From NCBI RefSeq assembly GCF_017876545.1, contig NZ_JAGIOD010000001.1:2232001-2296000 (forward strand): a DNA stretch of 64,000 nucleotides, written 5' to 3'. This DNA is from Brachybacterium sacelli (GTDB lineage: Bacteria > Actinomycetota > Actinomycetes > Actinomycetales > Dermabacteraceae). The translations under genes and the position numbers were made by a program. Below, piece by piece: positions 36,254 to 44,385 of the stretch; position 1 is the stretch's first letter; each line of letters begins with the position of its first letter. The notes under the pieces were generated by a model. That model did not search any database, was not told the origin of the DNA, and saw nothing but the letters and a program-made list of their open reading frames with translations.

Positions 36254-36977
36254 GGACCGGCGCCCCGGTCTCCAGGGCGTGACGCTGCTGGGTCTGGACC
36301 GCGCGAGAGGCCGCCTCCAACCGGGCCGCCAGGGAATGGATCTCGGGGATCGGCCCGGTGATCCGCAGGCACGCGATCCCGTCGTCATGACCGGACAGTT
36401 CCACCGCCACGTCGCGGGCAGCTTCGGGACTCGGCCGGGCACCGCGGGCATCGAACCAGGCCCGCAGCAGGCGCAGTTCGTCGAGGAACCGGTCGGCGGG
36501 GATCGAGGCCAGGTCCCAGCCCGCGACGAGCTCATCGATCTGCTCACGCTGGTAGGGCGAGAGATCGCGGACGGCCCGCACCAGTTTCTCGAACCAGTCC
36601 ACCGGCATGTCTCCACCGGCCAAACGGGCGAAGGTCCGGGGCAGATCGGTCACGGCCAGATGCGCATCCCGCACGAGGTAGGCGACCTTGCTGGTCGTGG
36701 TCCGTAACGCGATCGCGACCGCGAGATCGGCTTCCTGGCGTTCCTCGACCAGATCCGGGTCATCCCGATCGACCCAGAACATCGCCACCTGCGCCCACAA
36801 CGCTGCCCGCGCCGTCGACGCAGCACGCTGCATCTGCAACAACCGCCCCACCGCGGCCGCATCCGCCGACCCCGCCTCAAGCTTCCCCCGCCGAGCCGCG
36901 GACTCCGCCGTCAACACCGACCGCGCCCGCACCCGCCGAGACGGCACCATGAAGCGCCCTGGGTTCCGTTCCGGCTT

Positions 36978-37889
36978 CTATGTGGGGGCCGTTGAGGGCT
37001 CCCGGGTCTGAGCGTAGGCCTTCTCGACCTCGATCGGAGTCGAGTAGTCCAGGGCCTGGTGGAGCCGCTGGTGGTTCCACCAGTGGACCCAGTTCATCGT
37101 CGCGAATTCGACCTCGGTGACCGACGGCCAAGCGGGCCGGGCGTGGATGAGCTCGGCTTTGTAGAGCCCGTTGACCGTCTCTGCCAGGGCATTGTCATAG
37201 CTGTCGCCGCGGGAGCCGACAGAGGCAGCGATGCCCGCTTCGGCCAGGTGCTCGGTGTATCGAACGCTGACGTACTGACTGCCACGGTCGCTGTGGTGGA
37301 TCAAACCCCCGATGGCCTGGTCTTTTGCTGCGATCAAAGCGTGTTCGAGGGCCTCGAGCGGGAGGTCCTCTGTCCGCATCGTCGCCCTTGTTGCCCAGCC
37401 CGCGATCCGGCGGGAGAACGCATCGATCACGAAAGCCGTGTAGCAGAATCCGCTGGTCGTGCGGACGTAGGTGATGTCTGCGACCCAGAGCCGGTTCGGT
37501 GCGGGAGCCTCGAAGTTCCTCTCCACGAGATCCGGCCGTCCATCGGGCAGCGGCGAGGGCTGCGTGGTGCGGGGCGTCCGCCCGCGGATCACACCGTGCA
37601 ACCCGGCTTTGCGCATCAGCCGAGCGCACTGATCACGACCGATGTCCCAGCCCTCACGCCGCATCGCGTGCCAGATCTTCCGCGCCCCATAGACCCCGTA
37701 GTTCTCGGCATGGATGCGCCTGATCTCTTCGATAAGCACGCGATCGCGCAGGTCACGGTCGCTTGCCGGTCGAGTCTTCGCGGCGCGGTAGCCGCGTGAA
37801 GTGATGAATCCACCCTCGGTCGCCGCGAGGGTGCGGCAGATGAGCTCGACCCCGAACTGATCGCGATACATATCGATGTAGGCGATCAT
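36978..37889 (-). CDS. IS3-family transposase OrfB (DDE integrase)
   Basis: This 303-residue integrase-like subunit starts MIAYIDMYRDQFGVELICRTL, typical for OrfB. A helix-turn-helix segment NYGVYGARKIWHAMRREG follows. The DDE core has Asp in LWVADITYVRT, Asp in IHHSDRGSQYVS and Glu in DNALAETVNGLYKAE. Its ATG overlaps the orfA stop (ATGA). In many IS3 elements an OrfAB fusion arises by frameshifting; here a T5C run (GCGTTTTTCGCC, encoding AFFA near the orfA end) could be the slip site. All catalytic residues are intact. Confidence 0.95.
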   Translation of the reverse strand: MIAYIDMYRDQFGVELICRTLAATEGGFITSRGYRAAKTRPASDRDLRDRVLIEEIRRIHAENYGVYGARKIWHAMRREGWDIGRDQCARLMRKAGLHGVIRGRTPRTTQPSPLPDGRPDLVERNFEAPAPNRLWVADITYVRTTSGFCYTAFVIDAFSRRIAGWATRATMRTEDLPLEALEHALIAAKDQAIGGLIHHSDRGSQYVSVRYTEHLAEAGIAASVGSRGDSYDNALAETVNGLYKAELIHARPAWPSVTEVEFATMNWVHWWNHQRLHQALDYSTPIEVEKAYAQTREPSTAPT

Positions 37890-38206
37890 CTCGTCGAGGG
37901 GCGGTCGAGCTCCGCGGCGAAAAACGCTGACGCTGACTTCAGGATCTCGTTCGCCCTGCGCAGCTCCGCGTTCTCACGCTTGAGCCGGCGAATCTCGGCC
38001 TGGGCCTCGCTCGAGAGCCCAGTTTTGGCCCCTGCGTCGATCTGAGACTGCTCGATCCAGCGCCGCAGCGACTCCGTCGAGATGTTCAGCTTCGGCGCGA
38101 TCTCCTTGATCGCCTGATACTGCGTCAGGCCTTCATCGGCCTCCATACGGTCCACGACCATGCGCATGGCACGGTCGCGGAACGACTGTGGGTACTTGCT
38201 CGGCAT
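37886..38206 (-). CDS. IS3-family transposase OrfA (helix-turn-helix, leucine zipper)
   Basis: This 106-residue protein has a helix-turn-helix in QAIKEIAPKLNISTESLRRW, followed by a coiled coil with Leu/Ile heptads (EIRRLKRENAELRRANEIL). It ends SAFFAAELDRPSTR, as is usual for this subunit. It binds the IS ends and partners OrfB. A perfect AGGAGG site precedes the ATG. Confidence 0.95.
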   Translation of the reverse strand: MPSKYPQSFRDRAMRMVVDRMEADEGLTQYQAIKEIAPKLNISTESLRRWIEQSQIDAGAKTGLSSEAQAEIRRLKRENAELRRANEILKSASAFFAAELDRPSTR

Positions 38207-38470
38207 GTTCCAATCCTCCTCGTATCAGGATCGGAACGGAACCCAGGGCGCTTCACCACCCGGCCAGCAGCAGGCCGGGCCGGGTTCTCCTCGGTTCTCG
38301 CCGTCACCAGACCCACCCTGTCCCCCTCGACACACCCCACGCGGCCACCCGTTGCCGGTCCGTGCGAGGTCCAACTCTGACCCACACACTCGAACTGGTG
38401 CCCGAATACTCACACCAGTTTAGAACCAGTATTCGCTCCACACAAGAGCCGATCAAGGATCACCCAAAAT

Positions 38471-38479
38471 TGTGGATAA
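38471..38479 (-). other. single consensus DnaA-box sequence
   Basis: The minus strand reads TTATCCACA, the full DnaA-box consensus, in the gap upstream of the symporter gene. Only one copy is seen and there is no AT-rich unwinding region, so this is not an origin. It may be chance or a DnaA-responsive promoter site. Confidence 0.4.
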
Positions 38480-38622
38480 CCCACACTGGGGAGGAACAAT
38501 GATTCCCGTGCAGCGGCCAATGATGTGACGTGGCGCAGGTCCTGCTCGCGCCGCGTCGCGGCGGACGGGACGTCCCGTCTACTCTGACCCGGTCCCGACC
38601 CCGCAGCAGAACCGGATCTCTC

Positions 38623-39987
38623 ATGAACACCGTCGACCACTCCGTGGCCTCCGACAGGACGGGCGACGCTGCCGACGCCGCGGATGGCGTCGGCCCGCAG
38701 GCCGCCACCGACGCGCTCGGCGCGACCGCCACCTCCGGCGTGGCCCCTGCCTCCGACTCGCCCGGCACCACCAGGCCAGGTCGCCCCCGCTTCGGCCTGC
38801 TGCCCCGCATCGTCGTCGCCATCGTGCTGGGCATCCTGCTGGGCCTGGTGATGCCGGAGTCGGTCGCCCGGGTCTTCACCACCTTCAACGGACTGTTCTC
38901 GGGGTTCCTCGGCTTCCTCATCCCGCTGATCATCGTCGGCCTGGTCACCCCTGCGATCGGAGAGCTGGGGCGCGGAGCAGGGAAGATGCTGGCGGCCGCC
39001 GCGGGCATCGCCTATCTCTCCACGGTCCTGTGCGGTGCCTTCGCGCTCGCCCTCTCCCTCCTGCTGCTGCCGCGGATGCTCGGCGGTGAGTCCATCGGGG
39101 CCCTCGAGAACCCCGAGGACTCCGCGATCGCGCCCTACTTCGAGCTCGACGTGCCCCCGGTGTTCGACGTGATGACCGCGCTCATCCTGTCGTTCTGCCT
39201 GGGCATCGGGCTCACCCTCGTGCGCCGCGGCGCTCTTCAGGAGTCCTTCGAGCAGCTGCGCACGATCATCGTGCGCATCATCGAGGCGATCATCATCCCG
39301 CTGCTTCCGCTGTACATCTTCGGCATGTTCCTGGGCCTGACCCTGAACGGCCAGATCTGGACCGTGATCGGCACCTTCCTCGCCGTGGTCCTGCTGGTGT
39401 TCGCGATGACGGTGGTGGTGCTGCTGGCGCAGTACGGGGTGGCCGGCTGGGCCATGGGCCGCAATCCCCTGAAGATGCTGTGGACCATGATTCCGGCCTA
39501 CGCGACCGCACTGGGCACCAGCTCATCGGCGGCGACCATCCCGGTGACCACCGAGTGCGCCAAGCGCAACGGCATCCCGGACGCGATCGCCGACTTCGTG
39601 ATCCCGCTGTGCGCGACGATCCACCTGGCCGGCTCGACCCTGAAGATCACGACCTTCGCGGTCGCGATCATGATCGTCACCGGTATGCCGCTGGACATCG
39701 GGGCGCTGGTCGGCTTCGTGTTCATGCTCGGCGTCGTGATGATCGCAGCGCCCGGTGTGCCGGGCGGCGCGATCATGGCCGCCGCCGGCGTGCTCTCCTC
39801 GATCCTCGGCTTCGGCGAGGCGGCGGTCGGGCTGATGATCGCCGCCTACATCGCGATCGACTCCTTCGGTACGGCCACCAACGTCACCGGCGACGGGGCG
39901 ATCGCGGCACTGATGACGCGACTGTCCAAGCGGCGCGGGTCCGGGGACCTGGAGGATCGGGAACATCCGCAGGTGCAGGGTGTCTGA
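38623..39987 (+). CDS. dicarboxylate/amino acid:cation symporter (DAACS family)
   Basis: A 454-residue secondary transporter related to GltP and DctA. After a 60-residue hydrophilic N-terminus there are about eight membrane spans. The hairpin motif ALGTSSSAATIPVTTEC (serine-rich loop) and the substrate/Na+ site segment LCATIHLAGSTLKITT, followed by GVPGGAIMAAAG and IDSFGTATNVTGDG, identify the family. It imports C4-dicarboxylates, glutamate or aspartate with Na+ or H+; which one cannot be read. MNTVDHS at 38623 is chosen over a start 93 bases upstream. It lies between the two IS groups and has its own terminator hairpin. Confidence 0.93.
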   Translation: MNTVDHSVASDRTGDAADAADGVGPQAATDALGATATSGVAPASDSPGTTRPGRPRFGLLPRIVVAIVLGILLGLVMPESVARVFTTFNGLFSGFLGFLIPLIIVGLVTPAIGELGRGAGKMLAAAAGIAYLSTVLCGAFALALSLLLLPRMLGGESIGALENPEDSAIAPYFELDVPPVFDVMTALILSFCLGIGLTLVRRGALQESFEQLRTIIVRIIEAIIIPLLPLYIFGMFLGLTLNGQIWTVIGTFLAVVLLVFAMTVVVLLAQYGVAGWAMGRNPLKMLWTMIPAYATALGTSSSAATIPVTTECAKRNGIPDAIADFVIPLCATIHLAGSTLKITTFAVAIMIVTGMPLDIGALVGFVFMLGVVMIAAPGVPGGAIMAAAGVLSSILGFGEAAVGLMIAAYIAIDSFGTATNVTGDGAIAALMTRLSKRRGSGDLEDREHPQVQGV

Positions 39988-40013
39988 GAAGCCGGGGTGC
40001 GGGTAACCCGTGA

Positions 40014-40038
40014 GCGGACCGGATGCCCTCCGGTCCGC
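40014..40038 (+). terminator. 9-bp hairpin terminator after the symporter gene
   Basis: GCGGACCGG pairs perfectly with CCGGTCCGC around a 7-base loop, 27 bases past the stop codon and just ahead of the SDR gene. Confidence 0.65.
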
Positions 40039-40051
40039 GTACCCTGAGGTC

Positions 40052-40861
40052 ATGACCGACTCGTCCGCGTCCCCGTCCGCCGTCGCACCGTCCGCCGAGG
40101 GGGTCGCGCCCCTCACCGCAGTGGTGACCGGGGCCTCCTCCGGGATCGGTCGCGCGACCGCAGCCCGTCTCGTCGCCGACGGCTGGCGTGTGCTCGCCGT
40201 GGCCCGTCGCGAGGACCGCCTGGCCGGGCTCGCGGCGGAGAGCGGTTGCGAGGTGCTCGGTGTCGACGTCACCTCCGACGAATCCGTCGAGCGGCTGGTC
40301 GCGCGGGCCGAGGAACTCTTCGAGGGCTCGCTGAACGCCGTGGTCCATGTCGCTGGTGGCGCGCTCGGTGTCGAGCCCGCGGCCCGGGCCGACCTCGACA
40401 AATGGCAGCGCATGTACGACATCAACGTGCTCGGGGCAGTGCGGGTGACCCGTGCCCTGCTGCCCGCCCTGCGGGAGAGCGGGCGTGGTGATCTGCTGTT
40501 CGTCACCTCCGTCGCGGGGCAGGAGGCCTACCCCGGCGGTTCCGGCTACAACGCGGCCAAGGCCGGGGAGCACATGCTCGCCGCCGCCCTGCGTCTCGAG
40601 CTCAACGGAGAGCGGATCCGCGTCATCGAGATCGCCCCCGGCATGGTGCGCACCGAGGAGTTCTCCCTCGTGCGGCTCGGCGACCAGGCTGCGGCCGACG
40701 CCGTCTACGACGGGGTCGAGAACCCGCTGACGGCGGAGGACTGCGCCGATGTGATCTCCTATGCGCTCAACGCTCCGCATCACCTCAACCTCGATCTGGT
40801 CACCGTGAGGCCGCTCGCGCAGGCTGCCGCCCATCGCGTGGCGCGCCACCAGGGGGTCTAG
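40052..40861 (+). CDS. short-chain dehydrogenase/reductase (classical SDR)
   Basis: This 269-residue oxidoreductase has the Rossmann motif TGASSGIGRATA near residue 26. The substituted NNAG-type motif is VHVAGGA, followed by the catalytic Ser in VTSVAGQEAYPGG, YxxxK (GYNAAKAGEHM), and the PG motif region IAPGMVRTEEF. The similarity is closest to YdfG-type NADP-dependent serine/3-hydroxy acid dehydrogenases, but the substrate is unknown. Its TAG stop lies inside the TCTAGG target site of the IS481-family element that starts two bases later, so the coding sequence is intact. Confidence 0.9.
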   Translation: MTDSSASPSAVAPSAEGVAPLTAVVTGASSGIGRATAARLVADGWRVLAVARREDRLAGLAAESGCEVLGVDVTSDESVERLVARAEELFEGSLNAVVHVAGGALGVEPAARADLDKWQRMYDINVLGAVRVTRALLPALRESGRGDLLFVTSVAGQEAYPGGSGYNAAKAGEHMLAAALRLELNGERIRVIEIAPGMVRTEEFSLVRLGDQAAADAVYDGVENPLTAEDCADVISYALNAPHHLNLDLVTVRPLAQAAAHRVARHQGV

Positions 40862-41819
40862 GTGTAGTTGGTCATGACGTTGTCGACGCCGGTGTGAAGT
40901 CGTGAGGCCGGGGGCTGGTCGCCGCAGGCGGTGTGGGGTCGGTGGAAATTGTAGTGATGGACCCAGATCGCGATCGCTTCGCGCCGCTCGGTCTCGGAGC
41001 CGTAGGGGCGGGCGTAGAGGCACTCCTCGGCCAGGATCCGCTGGTAGCGCTCGATCTTGCCGTTGTGGCGAGGTGTGTAGATCCTCGTACGCTGGTGCCG
41101 GGAGATGAAAGCGCAGGTCGATCGCCGAAACGCTGAGGCGGTGTAGTTGCTGCCGTTGTCGGTGACCAGCCGCGTGATCCAGGTGATGCCGTGCGCGGCG
41201 AAGAACACGCGGGCGCGATGGAAGAACCCGATGGTCGTGATCGCTTTCTCGTCCTCGAGCGACTCGGTGTAGGACAGGCGGGAGAAGCCGTCCTCCATGG
41301 AGTGGAGGTAGGTGTAGCCGACCTTTTGCTTGTGGGCGCGCTTGCCGGCGAGGGCCAGTTCGCTGCCACGACCATGGGCCCGCCAGCCGCCGCCGTCGGG
41401 AATCTGACCGACCTTCTTGACGTCCATGTGGACTATGTGGCCGGGGTAGCGGGCGGTGATCTTCCCTGGTGAACGCAGGTTCTCACCGTCTGGGGTGATA
41501 TCGCGGATCCGGTTCAAGCCGAGGCGGTCCAGCCACCTCGTCACCGTCCTCACGCAGCACGCGAACCCGTGGCCGTCGGCGAGCTCGCGGGCGATCCGGC
41601 GCGCGGACCACTTCCTCTTCCGCCGCCAGGACTCGATCAGCTCGAGCACCCAGATCGGGAGGCGGGTGGGGCGGTTCGCCGGCGCGCTGGAGTGGTCTTG
41701 CAGGCCTGGGTCGCCGTGCTCGCGGTAGCGGCCGACCCATTTCGAGAGCGTGGTGCGAGCGATGTGAAACTCGGCCGCGACGTGGGCGATCGGGCGACCG
41801 GAGTCGATGACCTGCGCGA

Positions 41820-43259
41820 GGGCGTGTCAGATGGTCTGTGTAAGCCGTACCGAGAGGAACGGTAAGAATCATGACCATGACCGATGAGAAGCAGCAGCCG
41901 AGTGACGAGCCCTCGGGCCAGGACCTGGTCGAGCAGCTGAAGGCCTCGGGACAGCTCGATGCCCTGTTCGAGCAGATCGATGACGGAAATGTCGAACTCA
42001 CTGGTGACGGTGGATTCGTGCCAGCACTGGTCAAGGCCGCGCTCGAGCGGGGCCTCCAGGCAGAGCTGACCAGCCATCTGGGTTATGAGAAGGGCTCCGC
42101 GCGGGCGTCGGAGCACGCCAACTCGCGCAATGGGAAGACACCGAAGACGGTCGCCTCCGAGGTCGGGCCGATCGAGTTGGACATCCCCCGCGACCGGGGC
42201 GGGTCGTTCATCCCGCGCCTGGTCCCCACGGGCCAGCGGCGCCTCGGTGGGCTCGATGACATGATCATCAGCCTCTACGCGGGTGGGATGACGATCCGCG
42301 ATATCCAGCACCACCTTGCCTCCACGATCGGCACGGACCTGTCTCACGAGACGATCAGCAACATCACCGATGCCGTCAGCGAGGAGGTCCTGGCCTGGCA
42401 GTCACGGCCGTTGGAGGAGTTCTATCCGGTGATCTACCTCGACGCGATCCGGATCAAGATCCGGGAGAACAACCAGGTGATCAACCGCGCCGCCTACATC
42501 GCCGTCGGAGTGGATCTCGAGGGGATCAAGCACGTGCTGGGGATCTGGGTCCAGGACACCGAGGGATCGGCGTTCTGGGCCCACGTCTGCGCGGACCTCG
42601 CCAACCGGGGCGTGAGGGACGTGCTGATCGTGTGCTGCGACGGGCTGAAAGGCCTCCCCGAGGCGATCGAGGCGACCTGGCCGGACTCGATGGTCCAAAC
42701 CTGCGTGGTCCACCTGATCCGAGCCTCGATGCGGTTCGTCGCCTACCAGGACCGCAAGAAAGTCGCCGCTGCGCTCAAGCCGATCTACACCGCGCCCAGC
42801 GAGGACGTCGCCCGGCAGGCGCTGGCCGAGTTCGAAGCCTCCGACCTCGGACAGAAGTACCCCTCAACCGCTGCGACCTGGGCAAACTCGTGGGAGCGGT
42901 TCATTCCGTTCCTGCAGTTCCCGCCGATGCTCCGCAAGGTCATCTACACGACCAACAGCATCGAGTCGCTGAACTTCCAACTACGGAAGGTGACCAAGAA
43001 CCGCGGCCACTTCCCCTCCACGGACGCGGCGGTGAAGCTGCTCTGGCTAGCGATCTGCAACATCGAAGACAAACGCGCTGCCGAACGCGCTCGGGACCAC
43101 GGCAAGCCCGCCGGCCAGCGCAAAGCCCAGGGCCGACTCGTCGAGGGCCAGATCGTCACGAACTGGAATCAAGCCCTCGCCCAACTCGCCGCGGCCTACC
43201 CCGACCGAATCAACCCCTACCTGTGACCACCCCGCTTACACAAACAAATTGACAGGCCC
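41820..43259 (+). mobile_element. IS256-family insertion sequence, copy 2 (1440 bp), inside IS481
   Basis: The copy has the same ends and length as the one at 34814-36253. Its 8-bp duplication is CTGCGCGA (41812-41819 and 43260-43267), different from that of copy 1, so the two inserted independently. It splits the IS481-family transposase near codon 19. Confidence 0.96.
41871..43226 (+). CDS. IS256-family transposase, second identical copy
   Basis: The 451-residue product is identical to that of the gene at 34865-36220, including the DDE residues in YLDAIRIK, CCDGLKG and NSIESLNF. The two genes are in the same orientation 7.0 kb apart. Recombination between them would remove the symporter, the SDR gene and the IS3 element. 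Confidence 0.97.
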   Translation: MTMTDEKQQPSDEPSGQDLVEQLKASGQLDALFEQIDDGNVELTGDGGFVPALVKAALERGLQAELTSHLGYEKGSARASEHANSRNGKTPKTVASEVGPIELDIPRDRGGSFIPRLVPTGQRRLGGLDDMIISLYAGGMTIRDIQHHLASTIGTDLSHETISNITDAVSEEVLAWQSRPLEEFYPVIYLDAIRIKIRENNQVINRAAYIAVGVDLEGIKHVLGIWVQDTEGSAFWAHVCADLANRGVRDVLIVCCDGLKGLPEAIEATWPDSMVQTCVVHLIRASMRFVAYQDRKKVAAALKPIYTAPSEDVARQALAEFEASDLGQKYPSTAATWANSWERFIPFLQFPPMLRKVIYTTNSIESLNFQLRKVTKNRGHFPSTDAAVKLLWLAICNIEDKRAAERARDHGKPAGQRKAQGRLVEGQIVTNWNQALAQLAAAYPDRINPYL

Positions 43260-43426
43260 CTGCGCGACAGCTCGCTGCCTTCCAACGACGGTCAGCGGCG
43301 CATTACGGTGGTGCATGGAACGGGCCTCTTCCTGCGAGACGGTTGCTTAGACACCACCCATCGTGCAGTCCAGGGGCCCGTTCCTTCATCCCATACGCCG
43401 TGACCACAACGTCATGACCCGCAACA

Positions 43427-43680
43427 TCTAGGCCGCCGCGGATCGCGGACTGCGGGTCACGCGTCGTGTGCGGGGCACTGCGGGAGAACGACGAACGTGC
43501 CCGACGACGCCGTGCGACCCGGCCCCCGTCTACGACCAAAGGTGTAGACGGATCTCCTCCCGCGGCCCGATGTGCCGCCGGCGCGGACCGAGGGAGGATC
43601 GGGTCATCACCCGGTGCCCGAGCGCAATCGGCTCGCGGATCGGGCGATCACCGCCGCACCCGAGCCTCCAGGACGTCATC
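43427..43680. other. intergenic stretch downstream of the IS481 element
   Basis: About 250 bases after the right TSD contain no credible gene. A 79-codon minus-strand frame across 43303-43539 crosses the IS end and has no recognisable product. The promoter of the small gene at 43681 probably lies here. Confidence 0.4.
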
Positions 43681-43905
43681 ATGACGACGATGCCCCCCGA
43701 CACCTCCTCGCAGCATCAGCGCGAGCGCAAGCCCTCCGTCGGCCGCCCGGTGCTCTTCGTCGTCCTGCTCGCGATCGCCGCGCTCGGCGTGCTGGGCCTG
43801 CTCGTGGCCGGACCCAGCATCACGCTGCCGGTCGCGGTCGCCGCGGCCGGCGGGCTGCTGAGCCTGGTCGGGATCGCCTGGGCAGTGGCCGGTCCGCGTC
43901 TGTGA
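43681..43905 (+). CDS. small two-span membrane protein, function unknown
   Basis: This 74-residue protein has a 22-residue hydrophilic N-terminus and then two hydrophobic segments, VLFVVLLAIAALGVLGLLVAG and LPVAVAAAGGLLSLVGIAWAVAG. I do not recognise a family. The ATG is chosen because everything downstream fits a compact membrane protein; earlier in-frame codons add low-complexity sequence. It ends 42 bases before the convergent ferredoxin gene, with a TGATCA repeat array between. Confidence 0.55.
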   Translation: MTTMPPDTSSQHQRERKPSVGRPVLFVVLLAIAALGVLGLLVAGPSITLPVAVAAAGGLLSLVGIAWAVAGPRL

Positions 43906-43916
43906 CCGGTCGTTGC

Positions 43917-43950
43917 TGATCACACCTCGCTGATCAGTCGCCTCTGATCA
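43917..43950. repeat. three TGATCA sites at exact 14-bp spacing
   Basis: TGATCA occurs at 43917, 43931 and 43945, each preceded by CT. The array lies between two convergent genes and overlaps the ferredoxin stop codon. The self-complementary units can pair with each other as weak hairpins. Confidence 0.6.
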
Positions 43951-44220
43951 GACGTCGATCTCGATCTCGCCCTCGCCGCGGGAGACGCACGTGATCATCT
44001 GATCCTCCTGTTCGTCCTCCATGAGGAACTCGTCCAGGTGCTCGACCTGCCCGGAGACCAGGGGAACCACGCACGTGCCGCAGACGCCGCCTTCGCAGGA
44101 GTAGTCCATGTCGACGCCGGCGTCGAGGAGTGCCTGCAGGAGAGATTGCCCTTCCGCGACCTCGACCGTCATCCCGGACTTGAGGCACTTTGCGGTGAAG
44201 GGCTCTCCGAACAGCGACAT
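43948..44220 (-). CDS. stand-alone plant-type [2Fe-2S] ferredoxin
   Basis: A 90-residue ferredoxin with Cys42, Cys47, Cys50 and Cys78 in SCEGGVCGTC and MITCVS, the Cys-x4-Cys-x2-Cys...Cys pattern. The SCEGGVCGTC context matches the ferredoxin domain at the C-terminus of phthalate-dioxygenase-type reductases, here without a reductase part. It would carry single electrons in the cytoplasm; the partner is not encoded nearby. MSLFGEPFTAK at 44220 is the best start, since upstream in-frame residues are Arg/Pro-rich and not family-like. Confidence 0.88.
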   Translation of the reverse strand: MSLFGEPFTAKCLKSGMTVEVAEGQSLLQALLDAGVDMDYSCEGGVCGTCVVPLVSGQVEHLDEFLMEDEQEDQMITCVSRGEGEIEIDV

Positions 44221-44385
44221 CCTCGCTCCTTCTGCGTCGACCGCCCGAGCAGGCGGATTCTGGGACACCCAGCTTCCCACGAGGGGGCGTCGGGGAGAAG
44301 GTGAGGCCTGCCTCACTTCGCGGTCGATCGGTGCGGCGCGGACCCGCTGCACGACGTGTCCGCGGAACTCCTACGCGTCGTCCTC

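Larger units (their letters stand above)
36950..38255 (-). mobile_element. IS3-family insertion sequence (1306 bp)
   Basis: The ends are perfect 24-bp inverted repeats beginning TGAAGCGCCCTGGG and starting/ending in TG...CA as in the IS3 family. A 3-bp duplication CCA (36947-36949, 38256-38258) flanks it. Two overlapping genes, orfA and orfB, read on the minus strand. It is inserted in the N-terminal part of the HNH-family gene. Confidence 0.96.
33991..38385 (-). pseudogene. 13E12/DUF222-HNH endonuclease-like gene split by two insertion sequences
   Basis: Three pieces on the minus strand make one gene: 38385-38256 (start GTG, then GQSWTSHG), 36949-36254 (DUF222 helical region), and 34813-33991 (C-terminal HNH part, with CAAPGCSRSTSRVGQNDHIE and NLHRMDFGHHETK). 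Removing the IS3-family element with its 3-bp duplication and the IS256-family element with its 8-bp duplication leaves 1638 bases, an open frame of 545 residues. The join across the IS256 site reads LETGAPVPFDLDGD and the join across the IS3 site AAGRVVPSRRVR. Proteins of this family are often multi-copy in actinobacteria and are presumed HNH nucleases. It is not functional as it stands. The start is the least certain part. Confidence 0.9.
40858..43316 (-). pseudogene. IS481-family transposase, split by IS256 copy 2
   Basis: The transposase reads from an ATG at 43316 (MHHRNAPLTVVGRQRAVAQ), is interrupted by the IS256 insertion, and resumes at 41819. Leaving out the insertion and its duplication gives 1011 bases, 336 residues. 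Catalytic acids are in VHMDVKKVGQI, RLVTDNGSNYTA and NGKIERYQRILAEE. A helix-turn-helix (IAHVAAEFHIARTTLSKWVGRY) is near the N-terminus. The last codon and the TAG stop come from the target duplication outside the element. The gene cannot make a full transposase now; a GTG at 41649 could start a shortened protein. Confidence 0.93.
40863..43426 (-). mobile_element. IS481-family insertion sequence with nested IS256 copy
   Basis: The terminal inverted repeats start TGT and share GGTCATGACGTTGT (18 of 21 bases match). A 6-bp duplication TCTAGG flanks the element (40857-40862, 43427-43432), fitting the NCTAGN target preference known for IS481. Without the nested IS256 copy and its duplication the element is 1116 bp. 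About 110 bases lie between the transposase ATG and the right end. Confidence 0.95.

Noticed and set aside
36204..36950. A stand-alone gene starting at the ATG at 36950
   Set aside because: That ATG is formed by the IS3 end joined to the broken gene, and the frame continues upstream of the element in an intact allele.
38466..38482. A replication origin at the DnaA-box sequence
   Set aside because: There is only one box, no AT-rich segment and no dnaA or dnaN nearby.
34814..43259. A composite transposon bounded by the two IS256 copies
   Set aside because: The target duplications differ and each copy is flanked by its own matching pair, so the copies inserted independently.
43303..43539. A 78-residue minus-strand frame over the right end of the IS481 element
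   Set aside because: It crosses the IS end and its target duplication, has no ribosome binding site of note and a low-complexity Arg-rich product.
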